Shown here: positions 1 to 11,900 of the stretch, piece after piece
Position numbering within the stretch: the first letter of the stretch is position 1
Layout of the letters: each line of letters opens with the position of its first letter
NCBI RefSeq assembly: GCF_032062135.1
Contig: NC_092859.1
Coordinates: forward strand, 49,662,710 to 49,726,709
DNA length: 64,000 nt
From: Pyxicephalus adspersus
Taxonomy: Eukaryota > Chordata > Amphibia > Anura > Pyxicephalidae
Direction of reading: 5' to 3'
Made by a program: the position numbers and the translations under genes
Notes under the pieces: model-generated
Seen by the model: only the letters and a program-made list of their open reading frames with translations
Databases searched by the model: none
Told to the model about the DNA's origin: nothing

Positions 1-152
1 TGATCAACACCTTTTTCTTGTCCATGCGTTGACAGCAGGAATGATGAACAATTGGGTTGTGAGTTGCTGCCTTACAGTTGCTGTTGCTTTATACATTTGT
101 TTTCTAGCTGGGTTTATGTACAAGTGTTTTTATGCTCCTAATTGTAGACATA

Positions 153-349
153 GGGCCTGATTTATTAAAGCTCTCCGAGACTGCAGAGGATACACTTTTA
201 TCAGTGGAGCTGGATGCAAACCTAGAATGGAGCTGGTCCAGGTTGCTAACAATTAGCAAATGACTTTTGAGAAATCCAGAGGAATCACCCGGCTTCACTG
301 ATAAAAATGTATCCTTTCCAGCCTTGGAGAAATTTATTAAATAAGCCCC
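153..349. mobile_element. Palindromic MITE, copy 1
   Basis: The left end reads gggcctgatttattaaagct, and the right end is its rough reverse complement, finishing aataagcccc. The centre contains the diagnostic pair ctggtccagg and tagcaaatgac. The two halves (ggatacacttttatcagtgg and ccactgataaa-type on the other side) fold back on each other. Four more copies lie in this window at 6297, 26260, 30680 and 52898. No coding capacity is present, so this is a non-autonomous repeat whose mobilising enzyme is unknown. Confidence 0.75.
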
Positions 350-1364
350 AGAATCCCCAATTCTGTAAGTTTTGAAGGTACATCTATGGCATCCCCTAAA
401 TCCTATGAGGGAATCCATACTTCATATCTTTTGACTTTACAGTAGAGAGTGGACCCATAGACTGTTAAGACCATGTCTGCAGAACGATCCTGTTGCTGGC
501 GATCCTGCATTACTCTAAATGTGGGAATGGAAATAGAATTTTTTTTGTCAGGTCATGCAGAACTGTTGGGTGGTATTCCTATACCCTAAATGGCTCAAAT
601 GTAATGGACACTGCAAAACTCTACCAGATACACAGATATCGTGAAAAGAAGGGAGTTAACTGTATGGGCCACACTTCTAAAAAGAGTATAAGTTATTACA
701 TGGCAAACATTTAATCAATGATGTGCATATAAAGTCCCTACTTTGATCTGCAGAAACCAAATTAACATTTTGCAAATATAATATATTAATGGAAAGTCAC
801 ACTGACAAGGTCATGGCCTAGAGAGGTAGGGTTGCCTGGAGTGGCACACAGTCGCCCACACACTAGGTTACTTACTGATTGTATCCCAATGTAAACTATC
901 TATTGGATCTGGACCTCTCAATCCAAAACTTGGTGTGAAGGGTGCTCAATTATGGGCTAGGGAAACAAAGAGCAAAATCTGACTTTGTGTGCAAAAATGT
1001 AAAAATAGAAATGATACCTCCACGGTGAGTCCAATCCAGTTATAAACTACATCTGTTCAGTTAAATAATTAAATAAGACCCAGTTTAACATAGGTCATCC
1101 CCTCCACACACACACACAAACATTGCCCTCTATGCTCCTTGAGTCATAAAATAACAATAGAGAAAACAGTGACCAGACCTGCTCCAACAGGGTTATTGTG
1201 TTGCTAAAGTTTCAAAGAAATATTACTAGACAGTAATAAAAAAATAAATAAAAAAAAAGCAGTCAAATAGTAATTCCCCTATAGGTGGTATATCAGTTTT
1301 ATTGGTCCACTAATAAAACTTCTCTGTATTACTGCATGACACATGCATACACATATTAAGTTTA
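350..1364. other. AT-rich DNA, no gene seen
   Basis: No reading frame with recognisable protein similarity is present. Short low-complexity tracts occur, including a (CA)-rich run near 1108-1120 and an A-rich run near 1238-1258. Confidence 0.6.
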
Positions 1365-1725
1365 TTAACCTCCCTGCCGGTATGAATAATAAGTATTTTT
1401 AAATGTAAAAGCAGTACGTTTAAAAATACTTTTTTAATTTCCCACCTGGTCCAGCCTACCAGCCGCTCGGTCTCGCCCTCCTGGCCGGTCGGCATCTGCA
1501 TCCCCTGGCCTTGCGTCTCCAATGTTCACACACTGGGTACACAGATGTCTGCCGGGCATTACCAGGTTATACAGATGCCCGGCCGGCATCGCCGGGGGGA
1601 GAAGATGCCAGGTATCGCTGGAGGATGCCGTGGGCATTGCTTACCAGGTAAGCTTTTTAAACTCCCTGGCAATTCCACCCCGAGTGTGGCTCAGGGTTAC
1701 CACATTTGGTACTGAAAATTAAGAT
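1365..1725. mobile_element. TTAA-flanked MITE fragment (piggyBac-like ends)
   Basis: The left end is TTAA followed by cctccctgccggta. The interior is GC-rich with short inverted motifs around 1490-1620. The right portion reads gtggctcagggttaccac, then ttggtactgaaaattaag, which matches the inner end of the related repeats at 23535-24035 and 49150-49335. The right terminus is not clear, so the copy is probably truncated. The TTAA target is what piggyBac transposition leaves, but no transposase is present, so the superfamily is an inference. A splice-donor-like caggtaagc lies at 1645-1653. Confidence 0.55.
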
Positions 1726-3098
1726 AGCATTAAGTTGCATCTAATGCCTATGTTCACAGTAAAAGGCTTGATATCTGAACACATGGATTCCCACCTAGTG
1801 ATCATTGTTATTTCACAGTAATTTACTTCATAGAACAAAATGAAACTGTATGTACAGCAGTAATCCATTTGTCCAAGTTTATTGGTCACTGGAAGCGATC
1901 ACCAAAGATCATTTCCAGGTAAAATCAGCTAAGTGCCAACCAGTCCAGGATAGGCGTCAGTAATTGTTTACCTAACAGTTCCTGTAGGGATCATCACAGC
2001 AATAAAGGTAACTGTATCTAATTGATTGGATAAGTAATCAATTCATGTGTTTGTTGTTGAAAGCTACAAAACACACTGATGGACAGCCCTAAGGGCTGTG
2101 TAAAGAACAACTCCTGCACTTACTGAACATCTGCTTTTTCAGTCTCCTAATTTTGAGGTGTTAATTATATATGTGGGGACATGTCCATAGCCATTATAAG
2201 AATGATTTTATAGCATAATTTTATAGCATTGTAATAGTGTATGTAATATATATGGTATATATATATGTATAGTAGATATTTGTAAATAAACACACCTAAC
2301 TTGAATAAACCTCAGTCATTTGATCTTGTTTTGATCTGTATATATATATACTGCGAAAGTTTCTTGTTAATCCAGAAATGTTATGAGCTGATAATTTCTT
2401 GTGATTTCTGCCTACCCTGTAATCTTATCATTTACAATGCTTCCAGCTGTGTGTAAGGGCTATAGAATCCATCCTCCCTTTTGTTATGGTGACGAGAAAG
2501 GGTGGGGGGTGTTCTATAGATCTGTCCCAGGTTGTCAGCTCTTCTATAGATACAGTCCAGTGAGTGAGCATTCTAAACCAAAGAAAGGTAATGTGTTGAT
2601 AGCAGAATCACAAGATATAAATAAAGGAAGAAGAGTGTGAAAAATACACTTTTTATTCTTGGATTTAGATATGGTATAAATGATTCTATGGGTCAACATC
2701 AAGCATAAATTTTAAATTGCTTGTCCACTCTATTTCGTCAACCAATCTGAGAATCAGAAATCTACAGTGTTTGTGTTTTTATAGATATTCAACAATAAAG
2801 GTAAAAACACGATACCTCAATTTGAAACTCCTAACAGATGAGAGTGGGTAATAGCACATAAAATTAGTAGCCACCTTTTTTCAAAAATGCAACAGGTATA
2901 ATATATCCTATCTGGGAAGAATCCATCAGGGGAATGTGATAACATTACTCCGAATTAAGCTGATCAGAATGAGCAAAGCTTGGAAGGGCCTTAGAAATGA
3001 ATCCACTGGCCAGTTTATTGGAACCTGCAAAAGTAACCCAAAATTGAATATAGCAAAAAAAGGATTTTTGTCTACCCCTTAGGATATGAAAGATCTGG
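1726..3098. other. AT-rich DNA with short TA repeats
   Basis: I see no gene. Imperfect TA-rich microsatellite tracts lie at about 2225-2272 and 2339-2350. Confidence 0.55.
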
Positions 3099-3233
3099 AT
3101 GAAGCACCTCTCTGTATTTTCCCTAGTGACCCTGGGTGCGTCCCTTGTCCTGGTGTGTCTATTATCCTTTGTGTTTATCCATTTGCTGTCTACAAAAGAC
3201 TGTTACAGTGAACAGCCTACTGTACATTTTTGA
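3099..3233 (+). CDS. Small ORF with signal-anchor-like helix, possible host exon
   Basis: This is a 44-codon ATG-to-TGA frame in an otherwise stop-rich region. After MKHLSVF comes a long uninterrupted hydrophobic stretch (about residues 7-30, rich in Leu, Val and Phe), then the polar tail STKDCYSEQP. That is the layout of a type II membrane anchor or uncleaved signal sequence. A pyrimidine-rich acceptor-like sequence ending ccccttag precedes it at 3074-3082, so it could be the first coding exon of a host gene. I do not recognise the protein, and the start context is weak (T at -3). A chance frame is the main alternative, and there is no other sign of a gene on either side. Confidence 0.2.
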   Translation: MKHLSVFSLVTLGASLVLVCLLSFVFIHLLSTKDCYSEQPTVHF

Positions 3234-6200
3234 GAATTCAATATTGAACTTTGGTTTACATCAAAATATTATAGCCCTACTTTAGTTATCTGTATTCACC
3301 TGCAAGTCATTTATAAAGCTTTCAACAACTTTTGTCCAAACACAGCTTCAATTAAAATGAAATATAGCTTCAATTCAATTAAAAGCTTCAATTAAACCAC
3401 AAAGGGGTTCTTTGCGGTCACTAAACGGGTCATGGTAAAGATAACTGAAGCAATGTATTTATATTGGAAAAGCTGAACTTTTATTGTAAAATTAAAGAAA
3501 AACCTTATGGACTCCAGCACTCAACTTGTATGTCACTGAAGCAATCGTCCGTTATATGCAGTTTGATGCGCTGTGATATAAGGGATACATATTTTCTTCT
3601 GTCATTATCAATACTTTTTTATGTGTCTCAGGAACATTCATTTTCCTTGGACAGTCACAGGTCGAGCTACAGTGAAACATGCTGTATGGACCATGACGAG
3701 AAAAATTATCCATTAACAATGATCACTCTATACCGGTAACAGTCAAGGCTGAGCTGTTCCTGGAATATTTCAGTCCATGTTACTCCCAATCCTGAAGACT
3801 GACCTCTTTCCATGAAAGAAATATTGTATTCTACAAAGTAATATCTTGAGGCAACTTTTAAAGCAAGTTTATAAAGGCAGTGTTGTATTGAATTGGGGGG
3901 TTTGGAAGATAATACGGATCAAACATAGAACCCTAAATGGCATATTTTAAAGTATCATAAATAAGAAGATAATTTAAAAGTAATTTAATCTGAACACTGA
4001 ATAACCTAATGACATGAAGGGAACAAAAGCATTAATATACGATATTGACAGTTCTAATGACAGTCTAATAATGTCAACAGGTATAACACTTTTTTCATGG
4101 TAAATGCACATCAATAGGACATGCAGCATCCAATAAAAGCAATGCAACTCATAACTAGTAAAAAACAATATCTGCTTGGTCATTTTTTTTGGGCCTAGCA
4201 GCCTTAGAATTCTACTCGAACACTCAGAAATTCTACTGAGTAATGCTTTCAGATCACACTAGCTGTAATAAAAATACATTTTTTTTTAAAGCTGAGCTCT
4301 TGTTAGCATCCTAAAAGCATATTTTAACCTCCCTCCCTGTCATTTGGTAATACTTGGTACTTTTTATTACCTTGGGGAGCAAGCAAGCACCACCTAGTTG
4401 TTCTGTCCTCCATAGCAGTATACAGCATTCATTCCAATTTGGTCCTTCCTTTTTGACAGGGACAAGCACGAAAGTTCATCCTGGGGGATAATCATCTAAC
4501 ACGTGTACAGAATCCCTGTGGGGTCAAACGATCTATCCTGGGGAGTCAGGAAGAGTCCACAGTCTCTGCCGGTTTCTGAAACCAATCAGAGGCAGGAAAG
4601 TGTGTCAGTGTTGGGATAGTTACTTACTGATCTCATAGCTCACCACAGTCCCCCTTTTTATATCTAGTTTAGTACATGGTTCTCTTGTGGGGAATGCTGT
4701 ACATTATAATCTACTAGCAACCCCATTTTCCCAATTTATGGAAGTGAGAACAACCTTCTATTACTGAACTGTGGACAAACCTAAAACCTACTCCATACCT
4801 TTTTCCCCTATGCCGAGCTGTTTCCCAGTCATTTAATCACTAATTTTTGTAATCAATTCTCCCTAGCCACTATGGATAACACAATAAATCAGCAACCACA
4901 GTTCCTTTGTATCATGACTGTGCTGTCAGGTACAACACTAGCACTGGTACAACATTGTAGTATGACTGACCTGTTTTGTGTCTCCACTAAGTGCAAACTT
5001 CTAAAAAAAATGTAATAAATAAACATCAAGACAACAAGAAAGTAAACTGCAGCAGGGTATTCTCAGTTTAGAGCACTTCCTCTCACACACTGTATCAGCA
5101 CATACCGGTAAGTAATCCTGGACAGACTGCATTTGCATGTAGACCACACTAGGTAACACCAAAAAAAAGTCACAGTGTTCAGGGAAAAAGGACAAATTGA
5201 TTTCAGCACAAGTGATGTCTGAAGCTTGAGTTTAACTTTAAATATAAAAACGGCATTCGTCTTTAAGCATTACTGCTTCCATAGTGTTCATTGGACCACC
5301 CTTTGATTTTATTAGACTGAATAATGTTTACGTGAGCTGAATGGAGTCACCCACACATGTGCAGCATGTGGAAATGAAAAGATTGTCCACATAGACTCAT
5401 CTTTTAGTAGGTAAAACAAATAATTTACAGTATTTTTTTGTACAATGTCTGCTTTTTACCCCACTTACCCCCAATAACACACTGGTGCATCTGTAATTAA
5501 CACCACGATTGGTGTTGTGTCTCCACACCATTCACAAATGTCAGCCTTTTGAGACAAAACAGTTCTGGTCTCAGTACTTTGTTTTAGAGCAGGGTAGTTC
5601 CAAAGAAGATGTACAAAAAATGACTACCATAAGCCAAGTTTTTTTTTTGATGATATTAGTTATTTAGAATGCACTGCAAAGTGTAATAATAAGAATAATG
5701 ACGTGTAAAAACAATAATGTATCTAATCATAATAAACCTGAAGAACCCATAGTTTACCTTTAAGCCAGATAGTTAGAATTTGTGTCTCCACTGGTCTTAA
5801 GTTGACCACTTTTAGATGCCTATTTAAATAAGTTAAAAAAGAATCTTGATTCCCTTTAAACCAGAGGAGAAAGTGAATGGTGTAGGACCTGGATGAAAAG
5901 GAGTCACCAGTTGTTTCATTCTTAACCTTTTTCATCATTTTGGCAGACAAAGGTGGGAAGTCTTGTCTTATGTTGAATATGTTTAACCTTGCTGTGTTTT
6001 TAATGCTTCCTTTGCATTCTAGTGAATAGGTAAGGAGTATAAAGGATTCTTTTATCACTTCAAAAGCATCTGGAGGTAGGCACATTTTGTCACCCCTTCC
6101 CCCAGATTCCCTTTTCCAGCAGGAAAGAAAAACACACTGTTGGTTGGTATCTGATGTAAAATGCTATTAAATAAGTTTGTGAAATGAATACATTGATAAT

Positions 6201-6296
6201 TCTATTAATATATTGACCTATCATAAAAAATTTGACCTTATTGCTGTCTGGTCAATGCAGTTCACTCAGTTAATCTTTGCTACAGTAATACACATT
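3234..6296. other. AT-rich DNA, mostly featureless
   Basis: No recognisable gene is present. A scrap resembling the TTAA MITE end (ttaacctccctccctg) is at 4324-4375. A 120-codon minus-strand open frame at 5723-6085 has no recognisable motif and is treated as chance. Confidence 0.5.
4324..4375. repeat. Scrap of TTAA-type MITE terminus
   Basis: TTAA followed by cctccctccctgtcatttgg matches the start of the repeat at 1365. It is followed by tacttggtac, as at the inner ends of that family. No opposite end was found, so it is a fragment at best. Confidence 0.35.
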
Positions 6297-6483
6297 GGGC
6301 CTGATTTTTCAAAGCTCACTGGGACTGGTGAAGATAGACTATAATGGGTGATTTTTTCTTCAAATCATTTGTTAATATTTGGCAAATGTTTCAAATCCTG
6401 GACTAAATCCATTTTAGTCTTGTTGATTCACCCATTATAGTCTATCTTCACCAAACCTAGTGAGCTTTGATAAACCACGCCCA
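6297..6483. mobile_element. Palindromic MITE, copy 2
   Basis: This is the clearest full palindrome of the family. The left half contains ggtgaagatagactataatg and the right half its reverse complement cattatagtctatcttcacc. The ends are gggcctgattt on the left and aaccacgccc on the right, and the short flanks cacattgggc and gcccattgtg extend the symmetry. A transcript would form a hairpin of about 85 bp. No coding capacity. Confidence 0.8.
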
Positions 6484-6750
6484 TTGTGTATTTGAAAAAT
6501 TGTTGTGCACAATGCAGGTGTTCTTCGAACTAAGAGGACCAGACTTCTGATAACACCCTCAAATCCTGGGGAGAAGACTAGGACCTTAATATACCATAAT
6601 AAATATGATTCTAGTGATAATATTGCACTTGCAAGTTGAAAAAGGAGGGTGGTTTAAAACTCCAATTCTCTACTGTAGAGATTATTATTTAATTTTTTTA
6701 ACAATGTGTTGATATTTTTATTAAACACATTTTATTTTTAGGATTTAGTA

Positions 6751-8953
6751 CACTGGGGAACGCATTTTTTGTTGAGTTAGATCTTACACTTGTTTTTTAC
6801 AAATTTTTGGGTGGTGAATGCAGAAATGACCCAATTTTTTTTGCTATCACATACAGTTTTTACGATACAGGGTACCTTCTATTTTTGTCAAAAAACATAC
6901 AATGAAAAAAATAATGAAATATTAACTTGAATGTACTGTTTATTTAAATTTCTTTTGTTCATTTAAAGGATTTATTGTTACTCAATGACATTTTTTTTAC
7001 AGTAAAACATTTGAAAATTAATCAGGTAAGTGGTTAAGGTAAAAATGTACGCCTTTAGCTTTTCCTGGATTGTTCAGGGTTAGGACAATCCTGCAGGATG
7101 CTCCAACAATAGTCAGCCATTATATGTACATCCCATCTACCGATACCATTCTTCCATGACCTTCAAATCTTAGTGGAATCATTCACCTTGCTCATCACTG
7201 ACTGCACCAAGGTTTTCTGGGAATTTAGAAAGATAGCTATGCAGAAAATGCACCTTGATGCTCATATTGCAACCAAGCATTTTGTAGCTCTCCAAGAGTT
7301 TCTGGACAATTTCTGTGAAATAGTTTGCTCCTGTGATTCCAAGAAAGTCTATGACAATGGCTTTGAATGACAACCAAGCATTCTTTTCCATATATGACAT
7401 TGTCCTGATGAAATGTTCATCTTTAATGAGCTGCAGAATCTGTGGAATATAAAACACACCGGCCTTTATTTTTTCAAATGACAGGCTAGGAAATGCCAAA
7501 ATGAAGTACTTGAATCAGTCTCCTTCAGTTGGCAAAGCTTTAGGGAACTGCTTCATCAGACCCAGTTTCATGTTCAGAGGCGGGAATATAATATTCTTTC
7601 TATCAACACGTGGCTCATGTAGAATGTTTGGATCACCTGGTTTTAGGGCAAATCTTCGAGGCAAATTCCTTTCCACCCAATGCCTCTCACAAGCTCTTCT
7701 GTCCCACATGCACAGATAACAGGGATACTTGGTGTATCCACGTTGCTGACCAAGAAGGAAACATACCATTTTAAGGTCAACACAGATGACCCAATTGTGT
7801 TGGTGATATTGCAACAACTCAATGACTCTCTTTATGTCTGCATATTCTTCACAAAGAGAAACTGAATGGCCAATTGGGACTGACAATATATTGCCATTGT
7901 GAAGGAGGACACACTTTAAGCTCCGCTTTGAGCTATCAATGAACAGTCGCCATTCAGTTGAGGTATAGACTGAAATTCCAAATTCCTCTATTAAACCAGG
8001 TATGGTATGGCAATACACAAAGCCACTGTCAATTCTAAAGTACTGCAGAAATACAATTTCTCTGGTTCGAAATTATGAAACTTTTGTTTCTTTTTCAAGT
8101 AAGTTTTTCTCGCGCAGTCTTGATGCGAGTTCTGAAGCCTTCTTCAATAGTCCCAAATCACGTGCCAAATCACTCAACTCATGCTGATCAAATCCCTAAT
8201 GAACAGAGTCCTCTTCAATTACAAACTCTTTATCATTGTTGTCACCTAGTTCATCACCATAATCATGTTCTTTGAGAGAGGGTAGTGTAACGAAAACCGG
8301 CACTGGGACTTCATCTGAATGAGCCACTGGGCGTATAGCAGACGGTAGACTAGGATACCGGATAGGATATTTTTCTTGTTATATCCTGAAGTTTTCACTA
8401 TACAAAAGTAACAGTCACTGAAATGATCTCCTGGCTCTCACCAAACCATAGGTATACCAAATGACATCTTATCACGTGTTCCGTTTGTCCACATCCGTAA
8501 ACCCTTGACACACTGCACACTTTATGAGGGGCCCAAGACTTATCTTGATCACCAAGTTTAACTTTGAAATATGCCAAATAGGCTTGCTCTACAAATGTGC
8601 TGATGTTCGCCCTTTGACTGTGAATAGTGAAACTGCAACAGATATAACAAAATTAATCAGGGTTGTTTAGGCACTTACGGCTAGACTTGATCTGAAAAAA
8701 AGGAAATATGTGTGTAAGTAGAAAAATACATTTAGCTTATTCACTATGTAGAGCAGCGCACAACCTCTGACCACACTGTCTTGCATCTAAATGAATAGCC
8801 TATACAAATCCACGCTACAGTAATCGCAATAATATAAGCGGTAGAGAAAAAACCTGACGTGATAGAAGAAAACTAACTGCACTTTCAGAATCAGCATACC
8901 TATTTTAGTGTAAATAAGCCTACAAAAAATTTGTTCAAAATTTTTCCCCAGTG
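6751..8953 (-). mobile_element. Unclassified DNA-transposon-like element, copy A
   Basis: The left end is cactggggaacgcatttttt. The right end is aaatttttccccagtg, giving a shared terminal CACTGGGGAA in inverted orientation. The flanking trinucleotides are GTA (6748-6750) and TTA (8954-8956), compatible with a mutated 3-bp target duplication. It encloses one minus-strand gene with about 260 bp upstream and 300 bp downstream. CACTG-type ends with a 3-bp duplication occur in the CACTA/Mirage/Chapaev group of DNA transposons. That assignment is an inference, since I do not recognise the protein as a named transposase. Confidence 0.55.
7055..8691 (-). pseudogene. Decayed gene of unclassified element, copy A
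   Basis: This is a broken frame of about 545 codons and the most complete of three copies. The N-terminal part (about residues 1-100) has the Cys/His cluster FCYIC, then LGDQDKSWAPH, CSVC and WREP..H..DCYFC. The central part has EWRLFIDSS (about 247), PIGHS, CVDLK (about 302), LLGQQRGYTKYPCYLCMWD (about 310-330) and PPLNMKLGLMKQF. The C-terminal part has FLGI, KVHFLHS, ENLGAVSDEQGE (about 504) and MADYCW near the end. Damage: the ATG is ATC, there is a stop after NNPD, a frame break in the WREP region, a stop near 8195, one TGA at 7514, a stop after DEQGE, and a 2-base loss just before the DYCW motif. Similar multicopy proteins exist in animal genomes to my memory, but their function is not established. 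The widely spaced D, D and E could be an RNase H-fold transposase core; this is inference. Confidence 0.65.
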
Positions 8954-11900
8954 TTATTATGTAATGATAGATATTATGCCAATATTGTAATACATTTATT
9001 GCATTCTACTTTATCCTTTTTTATAGTTTCCCCCTAAAACCATTGGGATTTTAAGACAATCAAATACTTCAGATCACTGCAAAAAAATATACCATCTTAC
9101 TTACAAAAAAAAAATAATTTCAAAAACAGTTGTGCAGCACAGTCAGAATAAATTAATCATCAACAATCCACCATGGTGTTTATTCCAGGGCTCCCAAAGC
9201 TTCTGTATCTATCACTAGAATCTCTTCAATCGCAATGATATATCTCCTAGAAGCTCTAAAATCTCAACGCTTTTCACAGCGACATTGCCCTTAAGAGGTA
9301 TAGGAGCCAGATATCTTTATAGTGCTGAATCAATAGAACCAACTTTTTTCAAATAAGCCACCTCACTCTGATTAAGCTTTTCCTACAATATACTGTCCCA
9401 TCCCTTATTCATTATTATGAGAACTACAAGTAGATTTTAAAAGAGGTTACAGGAGGTGTCATGAAGGCTCTTGAGTTCAGATATTTCCTAATGTTCCTGA
9501 TAATTGGTTCTGGCTTTAAAACCTATTGGGAAAACAGTAAAAATGGTTGGCTGAAGAAATATTTGAACTCCCTACTTTGAGGAATCACCCAAAATAAAGA
9601 ACAAAAACAAAAAAGATGTAATTTATATACTTTTGAAAATGGCACGGCTAATAAATGGAAATGTAATATTGAAAGTTAGATATGGGTCACATAAACGTCA
9701 AGACGTTAACACTAAACAACATGATGACAACAACCTAGTTCTTTTCTAGGTTCTCTTTTCTGCCAATAATACCACACAGCAGATTGCACATGAAAAAAAC
9801 AGCAGTCCTCTAAGAAGACACACAACACACTAGTGGGAGGCTTAGCATAAAACAAACTAGAAAATGTCACCTAAACCACGATTCATGGAATTGGTTTGCT
9901 ACAAGGCGGATTTTCCAAGGTTGATAAGATGGTTCATATCCAATCATATACAAGCGATTTATACTTGAACACCGACTTCCACCTTTTCTCACAAAAGAGT
10001 TATAAATATCGATAAGCATGTTCCAAAGAAGAATTAGTAGGAACAGCCCAATCTAAATTTCAAGTTAGGCTAAACTTTGCCAATTAAAAAAATAAGAAAA
10101 ATTTAAATAGAAAATAACATTTAAAAAAAAACATTTTATGACAAATTGCTTTGACATAATTTGATGTAATTATAATTTTGTAAACATACCAAATCAGTAA
10201 TGTATGAAAATTAACATATATGAGTGGTTCCAGTAATCAGAAAAAGCAAGTAAATTATTTTAGTGACAATACTTGCAATATTATTAGTAAAAGTGTTTAA
10301 TGCATTAATCAGAACAATTTTTCCCATTCAATTTGCTGTTTATTCATTTATATATATTTATTTATAAAATAATTTACTAAATACATGCTTTACAGGTGAA
10401 AGGGCTCGAAAAAAAAATTGGATTGCTGTTTAGAGTTTTTTTTTCTTAAGTAGTAATTAATTTAGCATTGAGCTTGTCTTAATTCCTCTCCTTCCTGGCT
10501 GCTGCTCTCCTCTCACAGCATGAAGTCACTTGACATATTCTGCAACATCAAACTGTGACTTCCATCAAACATTTTTGTTTCCTTAAGCCCTAACAACTTA
10601 CTAAATCAATATGAAAAGCTTTACAGTCATCCTAAATTATCAAAGCATCACAATCTTTTCCACTGGTCACACTTAGCTCTATAGGTAACCTTTGCAAGCA
10701 CATCACCATAATGTTGCTATAGGTCTCATGTCCCAGGAATCTGTGGATCTCTAATAGCTGTCAGGAGCCAATAAAGGGAACAATAAAGAAATACAGAGTA
10801 ATGCTTGTGCATTAAAAATTATTTAGTGTTCAAAACACTAAGATTATCATAACAACATACACAAGACATTTTTCATACCATTAGACTTGAGACTGATATT
10901 AAACCATTTTGGTTTGCTCCTTTTTTCAATTTGAACCTTATGAATAATTTGACATTTAAGCTATGAATCAACTGATTCATCAATAATGTCATCATTACCA
11001 AAACATTTTGTGGTTTTGAGTTAGAAAAAGTAGGGAAATATTAGATGCCCTTCAGACTAGAAGTGAGCAGAAATCTGCAAAAGGGACCCAGATAGCAATT
11101 AAAAGCTAGGAGGTGTTTCAGTCTTCTGATATTTTACCAAAAAGCATTTTTTATCTGTCTGTACTGCTTTTAGAGGATCCCAAACCCGACACGTTTTGCC
11201 AATTGGGCTTTCACAGGGGATTAAAGGGAAACCAGGGACAGTACAGCTAGATCACCAGAGGGGTCCTGCCAGTAAGTGGCCAGTTGCTGTGATAAAAAGG
11301 TGAGTATGTCCAGAATAAGGCTTCTTACTTGAGGCATACAGGGAATCCGATCAACTTACTTTCCTGTAACAGTCAAAGAGAGGTCTAAACCCAGATATAA
11401 TATAGGGTAGGATTAGCATGGAAGAGTATAAATCTAATTGAGTCCAGGGAAGATGTAGAAATAGGCGCTTAGAGTAACGCTCATTTATCACTATTTATTA
11501 TCAGTGCCAGGACAAGATCCTTTGACACTGAAGGATAGTTGTCCCTCCAGCTCTTTAATTCAGGAATGAAAAAACAAACACAACACAATTTTAAACTGTT
11601 TGAGATTAAAAAATTTAAAGGAAAAAAAGCAGAGGAAAAAGAATAAAGGCATTATTGGAATAACTATGGTTAACTGAAACTTAACCTCATAATATTTAGG
11701 GATAAAATAACTTATTATTGGTGCCTTTTTAATAAGGATACAACAATAAATTATTTTCGTTTGACATTCTTGCTCCATCTTTCTGATTAGATTGGGAGAC
11801 ACAACATTACTTAACTGTGCTTAGTGACAAAAGGAAGAGAATAGCATAGCAAAATTTTCATTTTTGATATCTGTTCTCTATTTATCAGAAACATATAGAA

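Noticed and set aside
5723..6085. 120-codon minus-strand open frame
   Set aside because: No recognisable motif, no splice or promoter context, and residue use typical of translated AT-rich DNA; judged a chance frame.
8063..8075. ggttcgaa-type B box, possible tRNA or SINE
   Set aside because: No matching A box or cloverleaf upstream, and the site lies within the decayed gene of copy A.
7173..8275. Several + strand frames over copy A
   Set aside because: They are antisense to the clearly conserved minus-strand gene and have no similarity of their own.
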